The position numbers were made by a program, and so were the translations under genes. Positions 44,858 through 54,249 of a stretch of 64,000 nt of DNA are shown here, piece by piece. The DNA comes from Staphylococcus delphini (GTDB taxonomy: Bacteria > Bacillota > Bacilli > Staphylococcales > Staphylococcaceae): the NCBI RefSeq assembly GCF_900636325.1, contig NZ_LR134263.1, forward strand, positions 124,001 to 188,000, written 5' to 3'. The notes beneath the pieces were generated by a model that did not search any database, was not told where the DNA came from, and saw nothing but the letters and a program-made list of their open reading frames with translations. Each line of letters opens with the position of its first letter. The first letter of the stretch is position 1.

Positions 44858-46069
44858 CTATTCTACATGTGCTTGTGATTCATGTCGTGTATTGGCCCAG
44901 TAATGATAAAATTGGAGGAACATGATGATAGTCATTGTAACAAGCACGACGAAAATGTAAGGTACATAGCTGTATTCACCTTGTAAGCCGACGAGCGGTG
45001 TTGAAATCCCACCAATGAAATATTGTAATAAGCCGACTAAACTTGAAGCACTTCCGATACCTTTTTTCTGACCTTCCACAGCAATCGCAAAAGCTAATGT
45101 AGCGATACCAGCGACTGGTGCCATAATGAATAAAAATGAAGGTAATAAAATCCATAGAGACCAATGATGGATTAACGCGAAAATAGCTAAAATCGCACCG
45201 GCAAGTTGTATCAATGAAAATGTACGGAAAAGGACGTGTTGATTGATATATTTAACGAGACGTCCTGTTAATTGTGCAGTGACGATGAGCCCTAAGCCTG
45301 TTAACGCGAAAATATAGCTATATTGCTGTGCAGTCAAGCCGTATAAGTTTTGCATAATGAACGGAGATGCTGCCATATAGCTGAAAAACATAACAAAAGT
45401 GAACCCTTGAATTAAAATAGGCAGCATAAATGAACGGCGTGTAAGTAACATTTTAAAATCTTCAGCAATTGCTTTGACATGTGCTGGACGACGTGAAGCT
45501 TGCGGTAATGTTTCATCAATTTTAAAGAATGTACCGACCAACATGAGTAGTGACAAGATGGTTAAAATCCAGAAAAGTGCGCGATAGTTCGCTAAACTTA
45601 AAACAAAACCACCAAACATCGGTGCTAATACTGGTGCGGCACCATTAACGAGCATCAACAACGCTAAAAATTGTGTTAACGTGCTTCCTTTATATAAGTC
45701 TGTGGCGATGGCTCTTGATAAAACAATGCCGGCACCACCAGAGACGCCTTGGATAAAGCGAATGACGATCATCACGATGACGTTCGGTGCGAGTGCAATC
45801 ACAATAGAAGAGATAATGTAAGAAATGAGACTGATGATTAACGGTTTTTTACGACCTGTTGAATCTGACACTGTCCCGGCAACGATATTTCCTACTGCAA
45901 GCCCTACCATAAAGAGTGTGAGTGTCAGTTGTGTGATCGCAGTCGTTGTACCAAAGTGATTTTTAATTTCGGGTAATGCAGGTAAATACATATCTATAGA
46001 AAGCGGTCCGAATGCAGCGAGACCGGCCATAATGATAATAAACAATGGAGACGTACGCTTGTTTTCCAT
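44858..46069 (-). CDS. Bcr/CflA family multidrug efflux MFS transporter
   Basis: A 403-residue, 12-helix major facilitator. GPLSIDMYLPALPEIKNHFG and LTLTLFMVGLAVGNIVAGTVSDSTGRKKPL (the DHA1 motif A region), and IVIRFIQGVSGGAGIVLSRAI are Bcr/CflA signatures. Substrates may include bicyclomycin, chloramphenicol or other compounds; not assignable from sequence. Monocistronic between two terminators. Confidence 0.9.
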   Translation of the reverse strand: MENKRTSPLFIIIMAGLAAFGPLSIDMYLPALPEIKNHFGTTTAITQLTLTLFMVGLAVGNIVAGTVSDSTGRKKPLIISLISYIISSIVIALAPNVIVMIVIRFIQGVSGGAGIVLSRAIATDLYKGSTLTQFLALLMLVNGAAPVLAPMFGGFVLSLANYRALFWILTILSLLMLVGTFFKIDETLPQASRRPAHVKAIAEDFKMLLTRRSFMLPILIQGFTFVMFFSYMAASPFIMQNLYGLTAQQYSYIFALTGLGLIVTAQLTGRLVKYINQHVLFRTFSLIQLAGAILAIFALIHHWSLWILLPSFLFIMAPVAGIATLAFAIAVEGQKKGIGSASSLVGLLQYFIGGISTPLVGLQGEYSYVPYIFVVLVTMTIIMFLQFYHYWANTRHESQAHVE

Positions 46070-46111
46070 AACTTAATCCCTTTCTTTATATTAGAATCAA
46101 TACGAAACGGT

Positions 46112-46145
46112 AAAAAACACGGAAATCATCCCTTTGACTTCCGTG
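46112..46145 (-). terminator. Terminator of the isochorismatase-like gene
   Basis: CACGGAAATC (46118-46127) pairs with GACTTCCGTG (46136-46145), with six T residues on the minus strand. Confidence 0.75.
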
Positions 46146-46169
46146 CAATCCCTTAAATGAGCGTCCCTC

Positions 46170-46739
46170 TTATTTTTCAGATTGAAGTTGTGCGATCATT
46201 TCTGCTGTTGTTAAAACTTGTCCCATGAGCGGGAAAGTGTGCTCAATTGAAAAGTTGTGCAATGATGCCTCAGGTGCTGACATCATATCAGAGAGGAAAT
46301 ATTGATTGTAGGCATGTTGGTACGCATCACGTGCAGTCGTATCAACACCGACATGCGTTGAAATACCACCGAGAATGATGTTTTTAATGCCACGACGACG
46401 AAGTTGCAAGTCGAGATCTGTCCCGAAAAAGCCACTAAAGCCACGTTTGTTCACAATGTAATCATGCGGTTCTGCACCAAGTTCATCTGCAAGTTCCGCA
46501 AAGTCAGGTGCAGGTTCGCCTCCAGGTAATGGGCGCATCGCATTCGGTTTTAAGGCATCTTGTCCATCATGAAAATTAACGCGTACAAAAGCGATGAAAC
46601 CATTATTTTCTTTAAATAACTTCACCATTTGGCTCGCGTTATCTAATACGGTCGAGACGCTGTGCGGTGCAGTCTCTCCCATGTTGGCAATCCCTTTTTG
46701 TAAATCGACAAGTACTAAAGCTGTATTTTCAAAATTCAT
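46170..46739 (-). CDS. Isochorismatase-like cysteine-hydrolase-fold protein lacking the cysteine
   Basis: A 189-residue protein of the isochorismatase superfamily. Asp12 in LVLVDLQKGI and Lys98 in YIVNKRGFSGF are in place, but in GISTHVGVDTTARDAY the usual nucleophilic Cys is Gly131. Isochorismatases such as EntB also have Gly there, whereas nicotinamidases need Cys. It is therefore probably an isochorismatase-type vinyl-ether hydrolase or a non-classical member. The ATG at 46739 follows GGAAGGAAG. It is 31 bases from the TetR gene on the same strand and likely under its control. Confidence 0.82.
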   Translation of the reverse strand: MNFENTALVLVDLQKGIANMGETAPHSVSTVLDNASQMVKLFKENNGFIAFVRVNFHDGQDALKPNAMRPLPGGEPAPDFAELADELGAEPHDYIVNKRGFSGFFGTDLDLQLRRRGIKNIILGGISTHVGVDTTARDAYQHAYNQYFLSDMMSAPEASLHNFSIEHTFPLMGQVLTTAEMIAQLQSEK

Positions 46740-46770
46740 GTTATAACTTCCTTCCATTTATTAACTTAAT

Positions 46771-47334
46771 TTATGATTGAACGCCACGAATAAAAATTTT
46801 TAAAATCCGGTCGACAAACTGTTCAGACGGAATCCCTTTGACGTAATGTTGATATTCAAACACATCCGCTGAAAATGAATTGATGAGCATGTCGCTAAGG
46901 AAATCTGGGTCTTTCACTATGTTGAGTTGTGTGACACAGGCCATCACTTCTTCTTTTAACTTCACGTAAAAAGGTGTTTGCATCATGACGCGTTTTTGTT
47001 TGTCTGTGCGCTCAATTTCTTTTAGTAGGTTGACATTGTCTTCCATTAGCTTAATCAGTGATAAAAAAATGAAGCGGAGTTGTTCATGTGAATCGTCTAC
47101 CTTTTGTTGATGGCGATTGATACGTGCAAACATTTGCGTCACTTCATGTGCGAGCAAAGTTGAACAAATATCGGACTTGTTGGAGAAATGACGATAAAGT
47201 GTTCCTGTACCAATTTGAGCTGTTTCCGCAATTTTTTTCATACTGACCTTTTCAACAGTGGCATCATTAAACAATGTTTGTGCTGTAGTCAGAATGTGTT
47301 GTTCGTTTCTAAGGGCATCACTACGCTTTGACAC
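46771..47334 (-). CDS. TetR family transcriptional regulator
   Basis: A 187-residue regulator with an N-terminal TetR HTH (residues 8-55: ILTTAQTLFNDATVEKVSMK, then IGTGTLYRHFSNKSDICSTL). The C-terminal ligand domain is variable. It is directly upstream of the isochorismatase-like gene, and the Bcr/CflA pump follows, so it may control one or both. Ligand unknown. Confidence 0.88.
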   Translation of the reverse strand: MSKRSDALRNEQHILTTAQTLFNDATVEKVSMKKIAETAQIGTGTLYRHFSNKSDICSTLLAHEVTQMFARINRHQQKVDDSHEQLRFIFLSLIKLMEDNVNLLKEIERTDKQKRVMMQTPFYVKLKEEVMACVTQLNIVKDPDFLSDMLINSFSADVFEYQHYVKGIPSEQFVDRILKIFIRGVQS

Positions 47335-47553
47335 AATTTCCAGCTTCTTTCTTTGATTAGGATAGTGTCATTATAAATGGGATGGGTGTCCGTTTCAAGA
47401 AATAAACTCACAAGCCTATGTTATGATTAAAATTGAAGGTGACTTGTTTCCACCTATATAATTAAGTAAAATGCATAAACATGCTGAGGCAAACTTTGAA
47501 GTGGTCTTTCCAAGGTGAGAGCCCTTATTGATAGCGAGAAAGAAGGCGATGAG

Positions 47554-47973
47554 ATGGATGAAATCGATGTACAAATATTAAAACTGTTGAAAACCAATGC
47601 ACGCATGAGAGTGAAAACTATTTCTTCTATTGTCATGTTATCTGAACCGAGTGTGAAAAATCGAATTTCAAAAATGATTGAATCTGGTGTGATTGACGGC
47701 TTTCATGTAGATGTCAATTATGAAAAGTTAGGTTATATGATCGGTTTTTTTATGAAAATTACAGAAATTAAAATGGCAATTTCAGAGTTTGAAAAGCGGA
47801 TTCAAGAATTTCCTGATTTTCAAGAGTATTATGCGGTGACAGGGACGGAAAAGTTTATTATTAAAGGACATACGAAAGATATTGCGAGTTTGAATGCGGT
47901 GATTTTGAAGATGGAGCGCATGGCAGAGTTTAATACATCGATTGTTTTGCATAAAATGAAGTTGGATGATTAG
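47554..47973 (+). CDS. Lrp/AsnC family regulator
   Basis: A 139-residue protein with an AsnC-type HTH (DEIDVQILKLLKTNARMRVK, then VMLSEPSVKNRISKMIESGVI) and a C-terminal RAM ligand-binding/oligomerisation domain. Such regulators respond to amino acids. ATG at 47554 starts the family's MDxxDxxIL pattern; an in-frame start at 47515 adds unrelated residues. It is convergent with the aromatic amino acid decarboxylase gene 217 bases away; a link is possible but unproven. Confidence 0.87.
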   Translation: MDEIDVQILKLLKTNARMRVKTISSIVMLSEPSVKNRISKMIESGVIDGFHVDVNYEKLGYMIGFFMKITEIKMAISEFEKRIQEFPDFQEYYAVTGTEKFIIKGHTKDIASLNAVILKMERMAEFNTSIVLHKMKLDD

Positions 47974-48084
47974 GGGCCTCCTTTGATGGATGGATGAAGT
48001 GTGTTGCTTTTTTGCCATTAGATGATTTACGATGACTTCTTGTTGGTCTCCAGTCCCAGAGGATTTGCCACAACTTAATTTGGC

Positions 48085-48185
48085 TTGATTGAAGTGTACA
48101 TGGAGTGGGGGCCAAATTGGATTTTCGGGAGCAGTACAGAAATCTTATGTGTAACAAAGGTTTGGTGTCCTGCCCCCGAACGCCT
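48085..48185. repeat. Intergenic repeat fragment with GCAGTACAGAAATC hairpin
   Basis: The sequence GGGAGCAGTACAGAAATC, then TGTGTAACAAAG...CTGCCCCC at 48128-48178, is the reverse-complement version of the internal hairpin of the long repeat near 17.48-17.53 kb. It is a further copy of the same dispersed family. No gene lies in this 200-base gap. Confidence 0.5.
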
Positions 48186-48190
48186 TCATG

Positions 48191-49603
48191 TTATCCAGAT
48201 GCTTCGTGGACATACGTATTCAATCGTTGTAAAGTCCCATCGATATCTGCATGTGTGGTCTCTGGATGAATGGTGCAAAAGCGAATGACACGACGATGGT
48301 TTAATTCTGTTGTATACGCTACAGCATAGCCGGATTGCGCAATACGTGAAGCGGCGTATTGCATCACTTTATCATTTTCTTCGGGTGACATTTGAGGGTC
48401 TTCATAACGAAAATTCACAATGGAAAGTTGTGGCGCTGTGACAATTTTCCAATCGCTCATTTGTTGAATTTGGTGTGCAGCATAACGTGCCATTTCTTGC
48501 CCATGTTCAATGCGACGTCTGATTTCATCTTCACCGAGCACTTGTAATGTTACCCACAATTTCAATCCTCGAGGTGGGCGTGTCAATTCAATACCTAATT
48601 TTTCTGGGTCGATATTTTCATTTGTTGAAGTAATATCATCTAAATATTCAGCTTCGACGCCATAAGTTGAAAGCAGATGATTTTTATTTTTAACGATCAC
48701 CATCGCACAACTATACGTTTGAAATAACAGTTTATGGGCATCCCACGTGACACTATCCACTTTATCGATATCCTTTAATAATTGTTTACCTTCATCAGTA
48801 AAAATATGTGATAAACCGTAAGCGCCATCAGCATGAACCCACAGGCGATGTTGTTGCGCGATACGTGTAATGCGATTTAAGTCATCGATTGCACCTGTAT
48901 TCGTAGTGCCCGTCGTCGCGATAATCATAATGGGGTGATAACCTTGCGCAATGTCGAATTCAATTTGATGTTCTAAAGCGGTCACGTCCATCGCATATAA
49001 ATCATCAGTTGGAATATAGCGAAGTTGTGATTCTGCAAAACCTGCGATATGTAACGCTTTTGCGACAGAAAAGTGTGCTTGAGCTGTTAAATAGACGGTC
49101 GCATTAGACATTTGAGAGATTGGAATCATCGCATCTCTTCCGGCAGTAATCGCAGTCAATGTTGCCATCGAACCGCCTGACACGAATACACCACCTGATT
49201 GTGTGGAATCAAACCCTATTTTTTCACTTAAATAACGGATGAGGGCGTGCTCAATCGCAATAGGCAACGGGGCATTCGCAAAATTTGATGCATGAATATT
49301 ATGAGCGCTTGTTAAAAGATCAGTCAGCCAAGATAGTTCGGAGGCTGGACCAGGAATAAATGAAAAGGCACGCGGATGGTTCGCACGGTAGTTATAAGTT
49401 AAGATTTCGTTGTGCAGTAAATCCATCACTTCATCTACCGCTTTGCCTTCTTTAGGAAACGACATATGTTGGTATTTGGTGATCATGTGCGCTGTGGGTT
49501 GAAGTGTCGCGGGTAAATCTTTCATTTTTCTATTTAATAAGTGTGCCACTTCATCATAGACGACATGGTTGAATTGAGTATGTGCTTTTTTTATATCTAT
49601 GTT
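48191..49603 (-). CDS. sadA: Aromatic L-amino acid decarboxylase (SadA-like)
   Basis: A 470-residue group II PLP decarboxylase. SFIPGPASELSWLTDLLTSA near the N terminus, GGSMATLTAITAGRD, the HADGAYGLSH segment with the PLP-stacking residues, and Lys291 in SVTWDAHKLLFQTYSC are intact. SadA enzymes of S. pseudintermedius and relatives make trace amines (tryptamine, phenethylamine, tyramine, dopamine) and help adhesion and cell entry. The ATG at 49603 follows GGAGGTC; the longer frame to 49672 has no such site. SadA identity rests on family and genus. Confidence 0.85.
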   Translation of the reverse strand, partial: NIDIKKAHTQFNHVVYDEVAHLLNRKMKDLPATLQPTAHMITKYQHMSFPKEGKAVDEVMDLLHNEILTYNYRANHPRAFSFIPGPASELSWLTDLLTSAHNIHASNFANAPLPIAIEHALIRYLSEKIGFDSTQSGGVFVSGGSMATLTAITAGRDAMIPISQMSNATVYLTAQAHFSVAKALHIAGFAESQLRYIPTDDLYAMDVTALEHQIEFDIAQGYHPIMIIATTGTTNTGAIDDLNRITRIAQQHRLWVHADGAYGLSHIFTDEGKQLLKDIDKVDSVTWDAHKLLFQTYSCAMVIVKNKNHLLSTYGVEAEYLDDITSTNENIDPEKLGIELTRPPRGLKLWVTLQVLGEDEIRRRIEHGQEMARYAAHQIQQMSDWKIVTAPQLSIVNFRYEDPQMSPEENDKVMQYAASRIAQSGYAVAYTTELNHRRVIRFCTIHPETTHADIDGTLQRLNTYVHEASG

Positions 49604-49789
49604 CATATGACGACCTCCACAATATGCTTGTTGATTCAATATTGTTATTGTAACGAAACGAAAAGCCATCATTCTAAGGAAAAGTGAGACTGAATATGAA
49701 AAAGTTAGTGAGTAACAATGACCGAAGAGAAGACCTTATTTTATAAAGTGAAGCTAGCTATACACGTTATGAAATGAATGGAGTCACCA

Positions 49790-49835
49790 AAAATAAAAAA
49801 AGCCATCACCTTCATGGTAGCGATAAGGTGATGGC
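49790..49835 (-). terminator. Terminator of the SPIN-like gene
   Basis: GCCATCACCTT (49802-49812) and AAGGTGATGGC (49825-49835) form the stem; the minus strand ends with a long T-run (plus-strand A-rich 49790-49801). Confidence 0.85.
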
Positions 49836-49875
49836 GTTATCTATTAAGCGTTAGAAAGCGTATAAATGTTTAGCG

Positions 49876-50178
49876 TTAAATTAAATGATCGTATTTTGAA
49901 GTGTCGAGACCGTCTTGTTTTGCTTTTTGAATGATCTCACTCACTGAATTTAAACCTAGATTTTTAAAGTATGTTTGGAGACGTTCTTTTGTCTGTGGGT
50001 TTGCATTTGGATTGACTAAGACATCTACATATTGTAATTCATGTTCGAGTAATTTTGAGTCGTCATGTAAAATGATACCATTTTGTGATGTGACTTGCGC
50101 ATTTGCCTCGTTACTCACTGCAAAAATACCTGTTGATAAAGCGGCTACTGCGAAACCTGCAACTAATGTTTTTTTCAT
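49876..50178 (-). CDS. spn: SPIN-like secreted myeloperoxidase inhibitor
   Basis: A 100-residue secreted protein: signal peptide to about Ala27 (NEANA), then a 73-residue mature part, the size of S. aureus SPIN. The mature sequence follows SPIN nearly segment by segment: [60 protein letters not shown] and [14 protein letters not shown] blocks neutrophil myeloperoxidase: the helical bundle binds and the N-terminal hairpin plugs the channel. Here the N-terminal residues ([11 protein letters not shown]) differ from S. aureus, which may alter inhibition or host range. RBS AAGGAG precedes the ATG at 50178. Confidence 0.82.
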   Translation of the reverse strand: MKKTLVAGFAVAALSTGIFAVSNEANAQVTSQNGIILHDDSKLLEHELQYVDVLVNPNANPQTKERLQTYFKNLGLNSVSEIIQKAKQDGLDTSKYDHLI

Positions 50179-50547
50179 ACTATACAACTCCTTTGTTTTG
50201 ATGAAACTAATATAACATGTAAATTTGTTGAATATTGCATTATTAAGTGTATTTAATAATAGTTAATATTTGTTTAATGTTTGAGCATATCAGTTGATTT
50301 GTTTTATTAAAAGGTTTATAGCATGTGTTTTTGCCACTAATTCTAAGGTTGCTGAGCGCGTTCATCCGTTTCCCGGGGACTTGCCTCGACGCCATTTACC
50401 TTGATTAAAGTGTACAGCTGTTATTCGAAAGTGTAGCGCATAGACACTGGTGTGATTTCAGCAAAATAAAAAACGCGTACCATGTGGGGGGGCATGATAC
50501 GCGAATAACGGAAAGGGGATGGCATTCACATGGCAGACTGTGAATGT
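50179..50547. other. Intergenic, repeat remnant
   Basis: No gene with a ribosome site. A GC-rich patch at about 50340-50420 (GCGTTCATCCGTTTCCCGGG) resembles dispersed intergenic repeats of this genome, with a TGATTAAAGTGTACA piece also near 48.09 kb in similar form. Nothing else is evident. Confidence 0.35.
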
Positions 50548-50985
50548 TTAGTCGATAGGAATATCAGAGTTTGTAGAACGACCTGGTGTGCGTTTACCTA
50601 ATGTGACATTTAACATGCCGTTTTGATAAGACGCTTTAATATTGCTTTCGTCTACGTTATTGAAAGTAAATTGTCGTTGCATGTTGCTGAAGTGACGCTC
50701 TTGTCGAATGATGCGTCCTGCTTCATCTTCTTTACGATCTTCTACAGTGTTTTGTGCTGCGATGGTTAAGACGTTGTTTTCAAATTTTAATTGAATGTTT
50801 TCTTTATCCATACCTGGTAATTCTGCTTCAACAACATAAGCATCGTCCAGCTCTTTAATATCTGTTCTAATTTGAGAAGTTGTGAATGCGTCGTCTAACA
50901 ACATATGACGTCCGAAATCTTTGAAGAAATCACTAGGTTCCATATTGAAAAATGAATGATTGAAAGGTCTCATATCAAAAGCCAT
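50548..50985 (-). CDS. Hsp20/alpha-crystallin small heat-shock protein
   Basis: A small heat-shock chaperone of about 145 residues with a central alpha-crystallin domain (about 40-130): DAYVVEAELPGMDKENIQLK, a RQERHFSNMQRQFTF strand and ASYQNGMLNVTLGK, then a short C-terminal tail with SDIPID in place of the IxI motif. It holds unfolded proteins for refolding. RBS GGAGAG precedes adjacent ATGs at 50988 and 50985. Its promoter overlaps three CtsR heptads. Confidence 0.92.
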   Translation of the reverse strand: MAFDMRPFNHSFFNMEPSDFFKDFGRHMLLDDAFTTSQIRTDIKELDDAYVVEAELPGMDKENIQLKFENNVLTIAAQNTVEDRKEDEAGRIIRQERHFSNMQRQFTFNNVDESNIKASYQNGMLNVTLGKRTPGRSTNSDIPID

Positions 50986-51047
50986 CATGTATCTCTCCTT
51001 TATGACGTTAGTATTGGAATATTACTAGCGCTTATAAGATTTTACAA

Positions 51048-51075
51048 TCACTTTGACGTTCTAACATCAAAGTGA
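51048..51075 (-). promoter_or_regulatory. 5'-leader hairpin of hsp20
   Basis: TCACTTTGA (51048-51056) and TCAAAGTGA (51067-51075) can pair in the untranslated leader of the hsp20 mRNA, about 60-90 bases upstream of the start codon. It does not cover the ribosome site, so a thermometer role is not supported; transcript stabilisation is possible. Confidence 0.4.
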
Positions 51076-51091
51076 ATTGCTTTATGATTAA

Positions 51092-51127
51092 AGTATACAT
51101 CAATGGTCAAAGATAGTCAAGGTCAAA
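51092..51127 (-). promoter_or_regulatory. hsp20 promoter with CtsR operator
   Basis: On the minus strand TTGACT (51115-51120), 17 bp and TATACT (51092-51097) form the promoter. On the plus strand GGTCAAA-GAT-AGTCAAG followed by GGTCAAA (51105-51127) matches the CtsR heptad repeat RGTCAAA-NAN-RGTCAAA, with a third heptad, and covers the -35. CtsR control of hsp20 is expected; ctsR is not in this window. Confidence 0.8.
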
Positions 51128-51323
51128 CAATGAGGTTGCACTTTTTAATCATTTATTCAATTTAATGAAAAAAAGAAACATATCATACAATGATAACGGG
51201 TAAAAGGATTAATGAGGTGTTGAAAAAGAAAAGTAGCATATATTTTGAACATTCGTATTGAATTACACTTGTGGTGTGAAATGCTATGATGAAAGTATCT
51301 TTTATAATGAAGGAGGGGTCATT

Positions 51324-51854
51324 ATGGATGTAAGGTTTCCCATTGGAGGATTAGAAGTGCCCGAAACAATCACACGTGCACACATTGATGCATGGCTAGA
51401 AGAGATTGCACAATATGTACAGGATTTAAGAAAAACGGTGACGCATTTAAACCAAGATGATTTGCAGGCGACATATCGTGAGGGGAGTTTTACAGTCCAA
51501 CAACTTGTGCATCATATTGCGGACTCACAGATGAATATGTTTCAACGCTTAAAACTCGCTTTAACGGATACACACCCGCAAGTACCGAATTTTGTGCAAG
51601 ATGAATGGGTGAAACTCGCTGATTCAGATTTACCCATTGAAGTGTCGATTCAAATGTTAGACGCAATCAATCAACGCGTGGTAGCTATCGGTGAACACTT
51701 AACGGCAGCAGAACTGACAAGAGACTTTGTGTTAGAAGGCAGTGGTGCAACGACAGTAGGTGAAACGATTGCGAAGTTGTCTTGGCATGAACGGCATCAT
51801 CTTGCGCACATTCAAATTGCTTTAGGACAGTTCGACATCGGTCAATCAAATTAA
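51324..51854 (+). CDS. DinB/YfiT-family putative metal-dependent hydrolase (bacillithiol transferase-like)
   Basis: A 176-residue four-helix-bundle protein of the DinB superfamily. RFPIGGLEVPETITRAHIDA at the start and the three-histidine metal site VHHIADS ... LSWHERHHLAHI identify the YfiT/BstA branch, whose members transfer bacillithiol to electrophiles or hydrolyse unknown substrates. The ATG at 51324 has GAAGGAGGGG upstream; a frame back to 51258 lacks one. Confidence 0.88.
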   Translation: MDVRFPIGGLEVPETITRAHIDAWLEEIAQYVQDLRKTVTHLNQDDLQATYREGSFTVQQLVHHIADSQMNMFQRLKLALTDTHPQVPNFVQDEWVKLADSDLPIEVSIQMLDAINQRVVAIGEHLTAAELTRDFVLEGSGATTVGETIAKLSWHERHHLAHIQIALGQFDIGQSN

Positions 51855-52037
51855 AGTTTTAAAACAATAAAGCAGGACGCAGTTGAAAATGTAACAAGGC
51901 GAATTGATATTCCAATAATGGCGTGATGCTTTAAGACAAAAAATTGCAACATGGGTTTCGATGCGATGATAACGGCATTTATAGCCAACTTAGCATATAA
52001 TACTCATTATTTTTTTCGAATTTTTATGAGAATCACT

Positions 52038-52084
52038 TTGTAATTAGTTTAAACAAATGGTATACTAAATTAAAATAATTCTAA
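52038..52084 (+). promoter_or_regulatory. katA promoter with PerR box
   Basis: TTGTAA (52038-52043), 17 bp and TATACT (52061-52066) form the promoter. TTAAAATAATTCTAA (52070-52084) matches the Per box TTATAATTATTATAA at 13 of 15 positions at the transcription start. Peroxide induction through PerR is inferred. Confidence 0.75.
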
Positions 52085-52101
52085 TCTAGAGGTGTGAATA
52101 T

Positions 52102-53592
52102 ATGAACAGAGATGAATCAAAATTAACGGGCTTATTTGGCCATCCTGTCAGTGACCGTGAAAACTCGATGACTGCGGGTCCACGTGGTCCATTATTGATG
52201 CAAGACTGGTACTTTTTAGAACAAATGGCACACTTTGATCGTGAAGTGATTCCTGAGCGTCGTATGCACGCTAAAGGTTCAGGTGCATTTGGTACTTTCA
52301 CTGTGACAAATGACATTACACAATATACAAAAGCGAAAATCTTTTCAGAAGTTGGCAAGAAAACTGAAATGTTCGCACGTTTTTCTACAGTTGCGGGTGA
52401 ACGTGGGGCAGCGGATGCTGAACGTGACATTCGTGGTTTCGCGCTGAAATTCTATACTGAGGAAGGGAACTGGGACCTTGTGGGGAATAACACGCCTGTC
52501 TTCTTCTTCCGTGATCCAAAATTATTCGCAAGCTTAAACCACGCTGTTAAACGTGATCCACGCACAAATATGAGAAGTGCGCAGAATAACTGGGATTTCT
52601 GGACGTCATTACCTGAAGCATTACATCAAGTGACAATCTTAATGACAGACCGTGGTATTCCAAAAGGATACAGACATATGCACGGATTCGGTTCACATAC
52701 TTATGGCATGATTAATGAAAATAACGAACGTGTTTGGGTGAAATTCCACTTTAGAACACAACAAGGTATTGAAAACTTACAACCAGACGAAGCGGCAGCA
52801 ATTATTGCTAATGACCGTGAGTCGTCACAACGCGACTTGTTCGATGCGATTGAAGAAGGCAATTTCCCGAAATGGAAAATGTACATTCAAGTGATGACTG
52901 AAGAACAAGCGAGAAACCATAAAGATAACCCATTTGACTTAACAAAAGTATGGTACAAAGGGGATTATCCTTTAATTGAAGTCGGTGAATTCGAACTTAA
53001 CCGCAACCCTGAAAACTACTTCATGGATGTGGAGCAAGCTGCATTCGCACCGACAAACATTATCCCTGGTCTAGACTTCTCACCAGACAAAATGTTACAA
53101 GGTCGTTTATTCTCTTACGGCGATGCACAACGCTATCGCTTAGGTGTGAACCACTGGCAAATTCCTGTTAACCAACCTAAAGGTGTAGGCATTGAAAACA
53201 TTTGCCCATTCAGCCGTGATGGTGCAATGCGCTTCTTAGACGGTAACCAAGGCGGTAAAACACATTACTATCCAAATAGTTACGGTGCGCATCAAAGTCA
53301 ACCAGAATACAAACGACCAGAATTAGAAATCAATGGTGGCGCGTATGAATATGACTTTAGAGAAGATGATGACAATTACTTCGAACAACCAGGTAAATTG
53401 TTCCGTCTTCAATCGCCGGAGCAACAACAACGTATGTTTATCACAACTGCCAACGAAATGGAAGGCACAACTGATGAAGTAAAACGTCGTCACATTAAGC
53501 ATTGTTATCAAGCCGATGTGGACTACGGTACGGGTGTTGCCAAAGCATTAGGCATGGAAGATCAATTAGCAAGCATTATTGCTGAAATCTAA
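52102..53592 (+). CDS. katA: Heme catalase KatA
   Basis: A 496-residue clade 3 monofunctional catalase. The distal His56 in [45 protein letters not shown] (active-site Asn) and the heme-ligating Tyr339 in [13 protein letters not shown] are all intact. It breaks down hydrogen peroxide in the cytoplasm. Promoter carries a PerR box. Single-gene unit. Confidence 0.96.
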   Translation: MNRDESKLTGLFGHPVSDRENSMTAGPRGPLLMQDWYFLEQMAHFDREVIPERRMHAKGSGAFGTFTVTNDITQYTKAKIFSEVGKKTEMFARFSTVAGERGAADAERDIRGFALKFYTEEGNWDLVGNNTPVFFFRDPKLFASLNHAVKRDPRTNMRSAQNNWDFWTSLPEALHQVTILMTDRGIPKGYRHMHGFGSHTYGMINENNERVWVKFHFRTQQGIENLQPDEAAAIIANDRESSQRDLFDAIEEGNFPKWKMYIQVMTEEQARNHKDNPFDLTKVWYKGDYPLIEVGEFELNRNPENYFMDVEQAAFAPTNIIPGLDFSPDKMLQGRLFSYGDAQRYRLGVNHWQIPVNQPKGVGIENICPFSRDGAMRFLDGNQGGKTHYYPNSYGAHQSQPEYKRPELEINGGAYEYDFREDDDNYFEQPGKLFRLQSPEQQQRMFITTANEMEGTTDEVKRRHIKHCYQADVDYGTGVAKALGMEDQLASIIAEI

Positions 53593-53806
53593 TGTCGCCC
53601 CATTAATCAATAATTAAATAATCAAGCTGTGATACTCTTACAGCTCCCGTTTAACACACGGTATCATTAAAGGCGATTGATTTGATAGCGCGCACATACT
53701 GCATCTTGAAGACAATCGCCTTTGATGCGCCGTATATGATCTACTGTCTCAAACAAGGTAAATCATATGTGCGATGATTAAATATAAAATTCGAGAGGTT
53801 TTTGAA

Positions 53807-54130
53807 ATGATATTAGATAGAATCAACCCAGACGACTTATTTCCAACAGAATATATTGAAACGTCTGTATTAGGGATCATGCCTTATCAAATGAAAGACG
53901 TGACAAAACGTTTTGAAGCAGCATATGTTGCGACAAATGAACGTCTGATTTTAAATGTGGATATGGACGGTCAATTTTATTACCGAAATATTCAATTTAG
54001 TGAAATTAAAGCAATTAAAACGACAGATCATGCGTTGGAAATTACATTTGACTACGGCGTGTTCACATTAGAAGAGAGTGAAGCTGACAAAGTGAAAGCG
54101 ATGTCGGAGTATTTACATTCTAAAATCTAA
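53807..54130 (+). CDS. Small PH-like domain protein, unknown
   Basis: A 107-residue soluble protein, mostly beta-strands (YVATNERLILNVDMDGQFYY, then IQFSEIKAIKTTDHALEITF) ending in one helix, a pattern seen in bacterial PH-like or YvbH-type domains. I do not recognise a specific function. The ATG at 53807 has GAGAGG upstream; a longer frame to 53774 lacks a site. It lies alone between katA and dps. Confidence 0.7.
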   Translation: MILDRINPDDLFPTEYIETSVLGIMPYQMKDVTKRFEAAYVATNERLILNVDMDGQFYYRNIQFSEIKAIKTTDHALEITFDYGVFTLEESEADKVKAMSEYLHSKI

Positions 54131-54249
54131 ATATGAAGAACACATGAACATTTCGCTGTTCGTGTTTGAGTGCATGCGATATCGGTTAAAATATACATGT
54201 ATGATTCAAAAAATATAAAATAATAGAAATAAGAAAGGTGAGATGATTA

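Noticed and set aside
53669..53723. Hairpin AAAGGCGATTG...CAATCGCCTTT downstream of katA as a terminator
   Set aside because: The stem is good but no T-run follows on either strand, so the type could not be decided.
54180..54249. Possible PerR box upstream of dps
   Set aside because: The AT-rich sequence only partly fits the 15-base Per box and could be chance.
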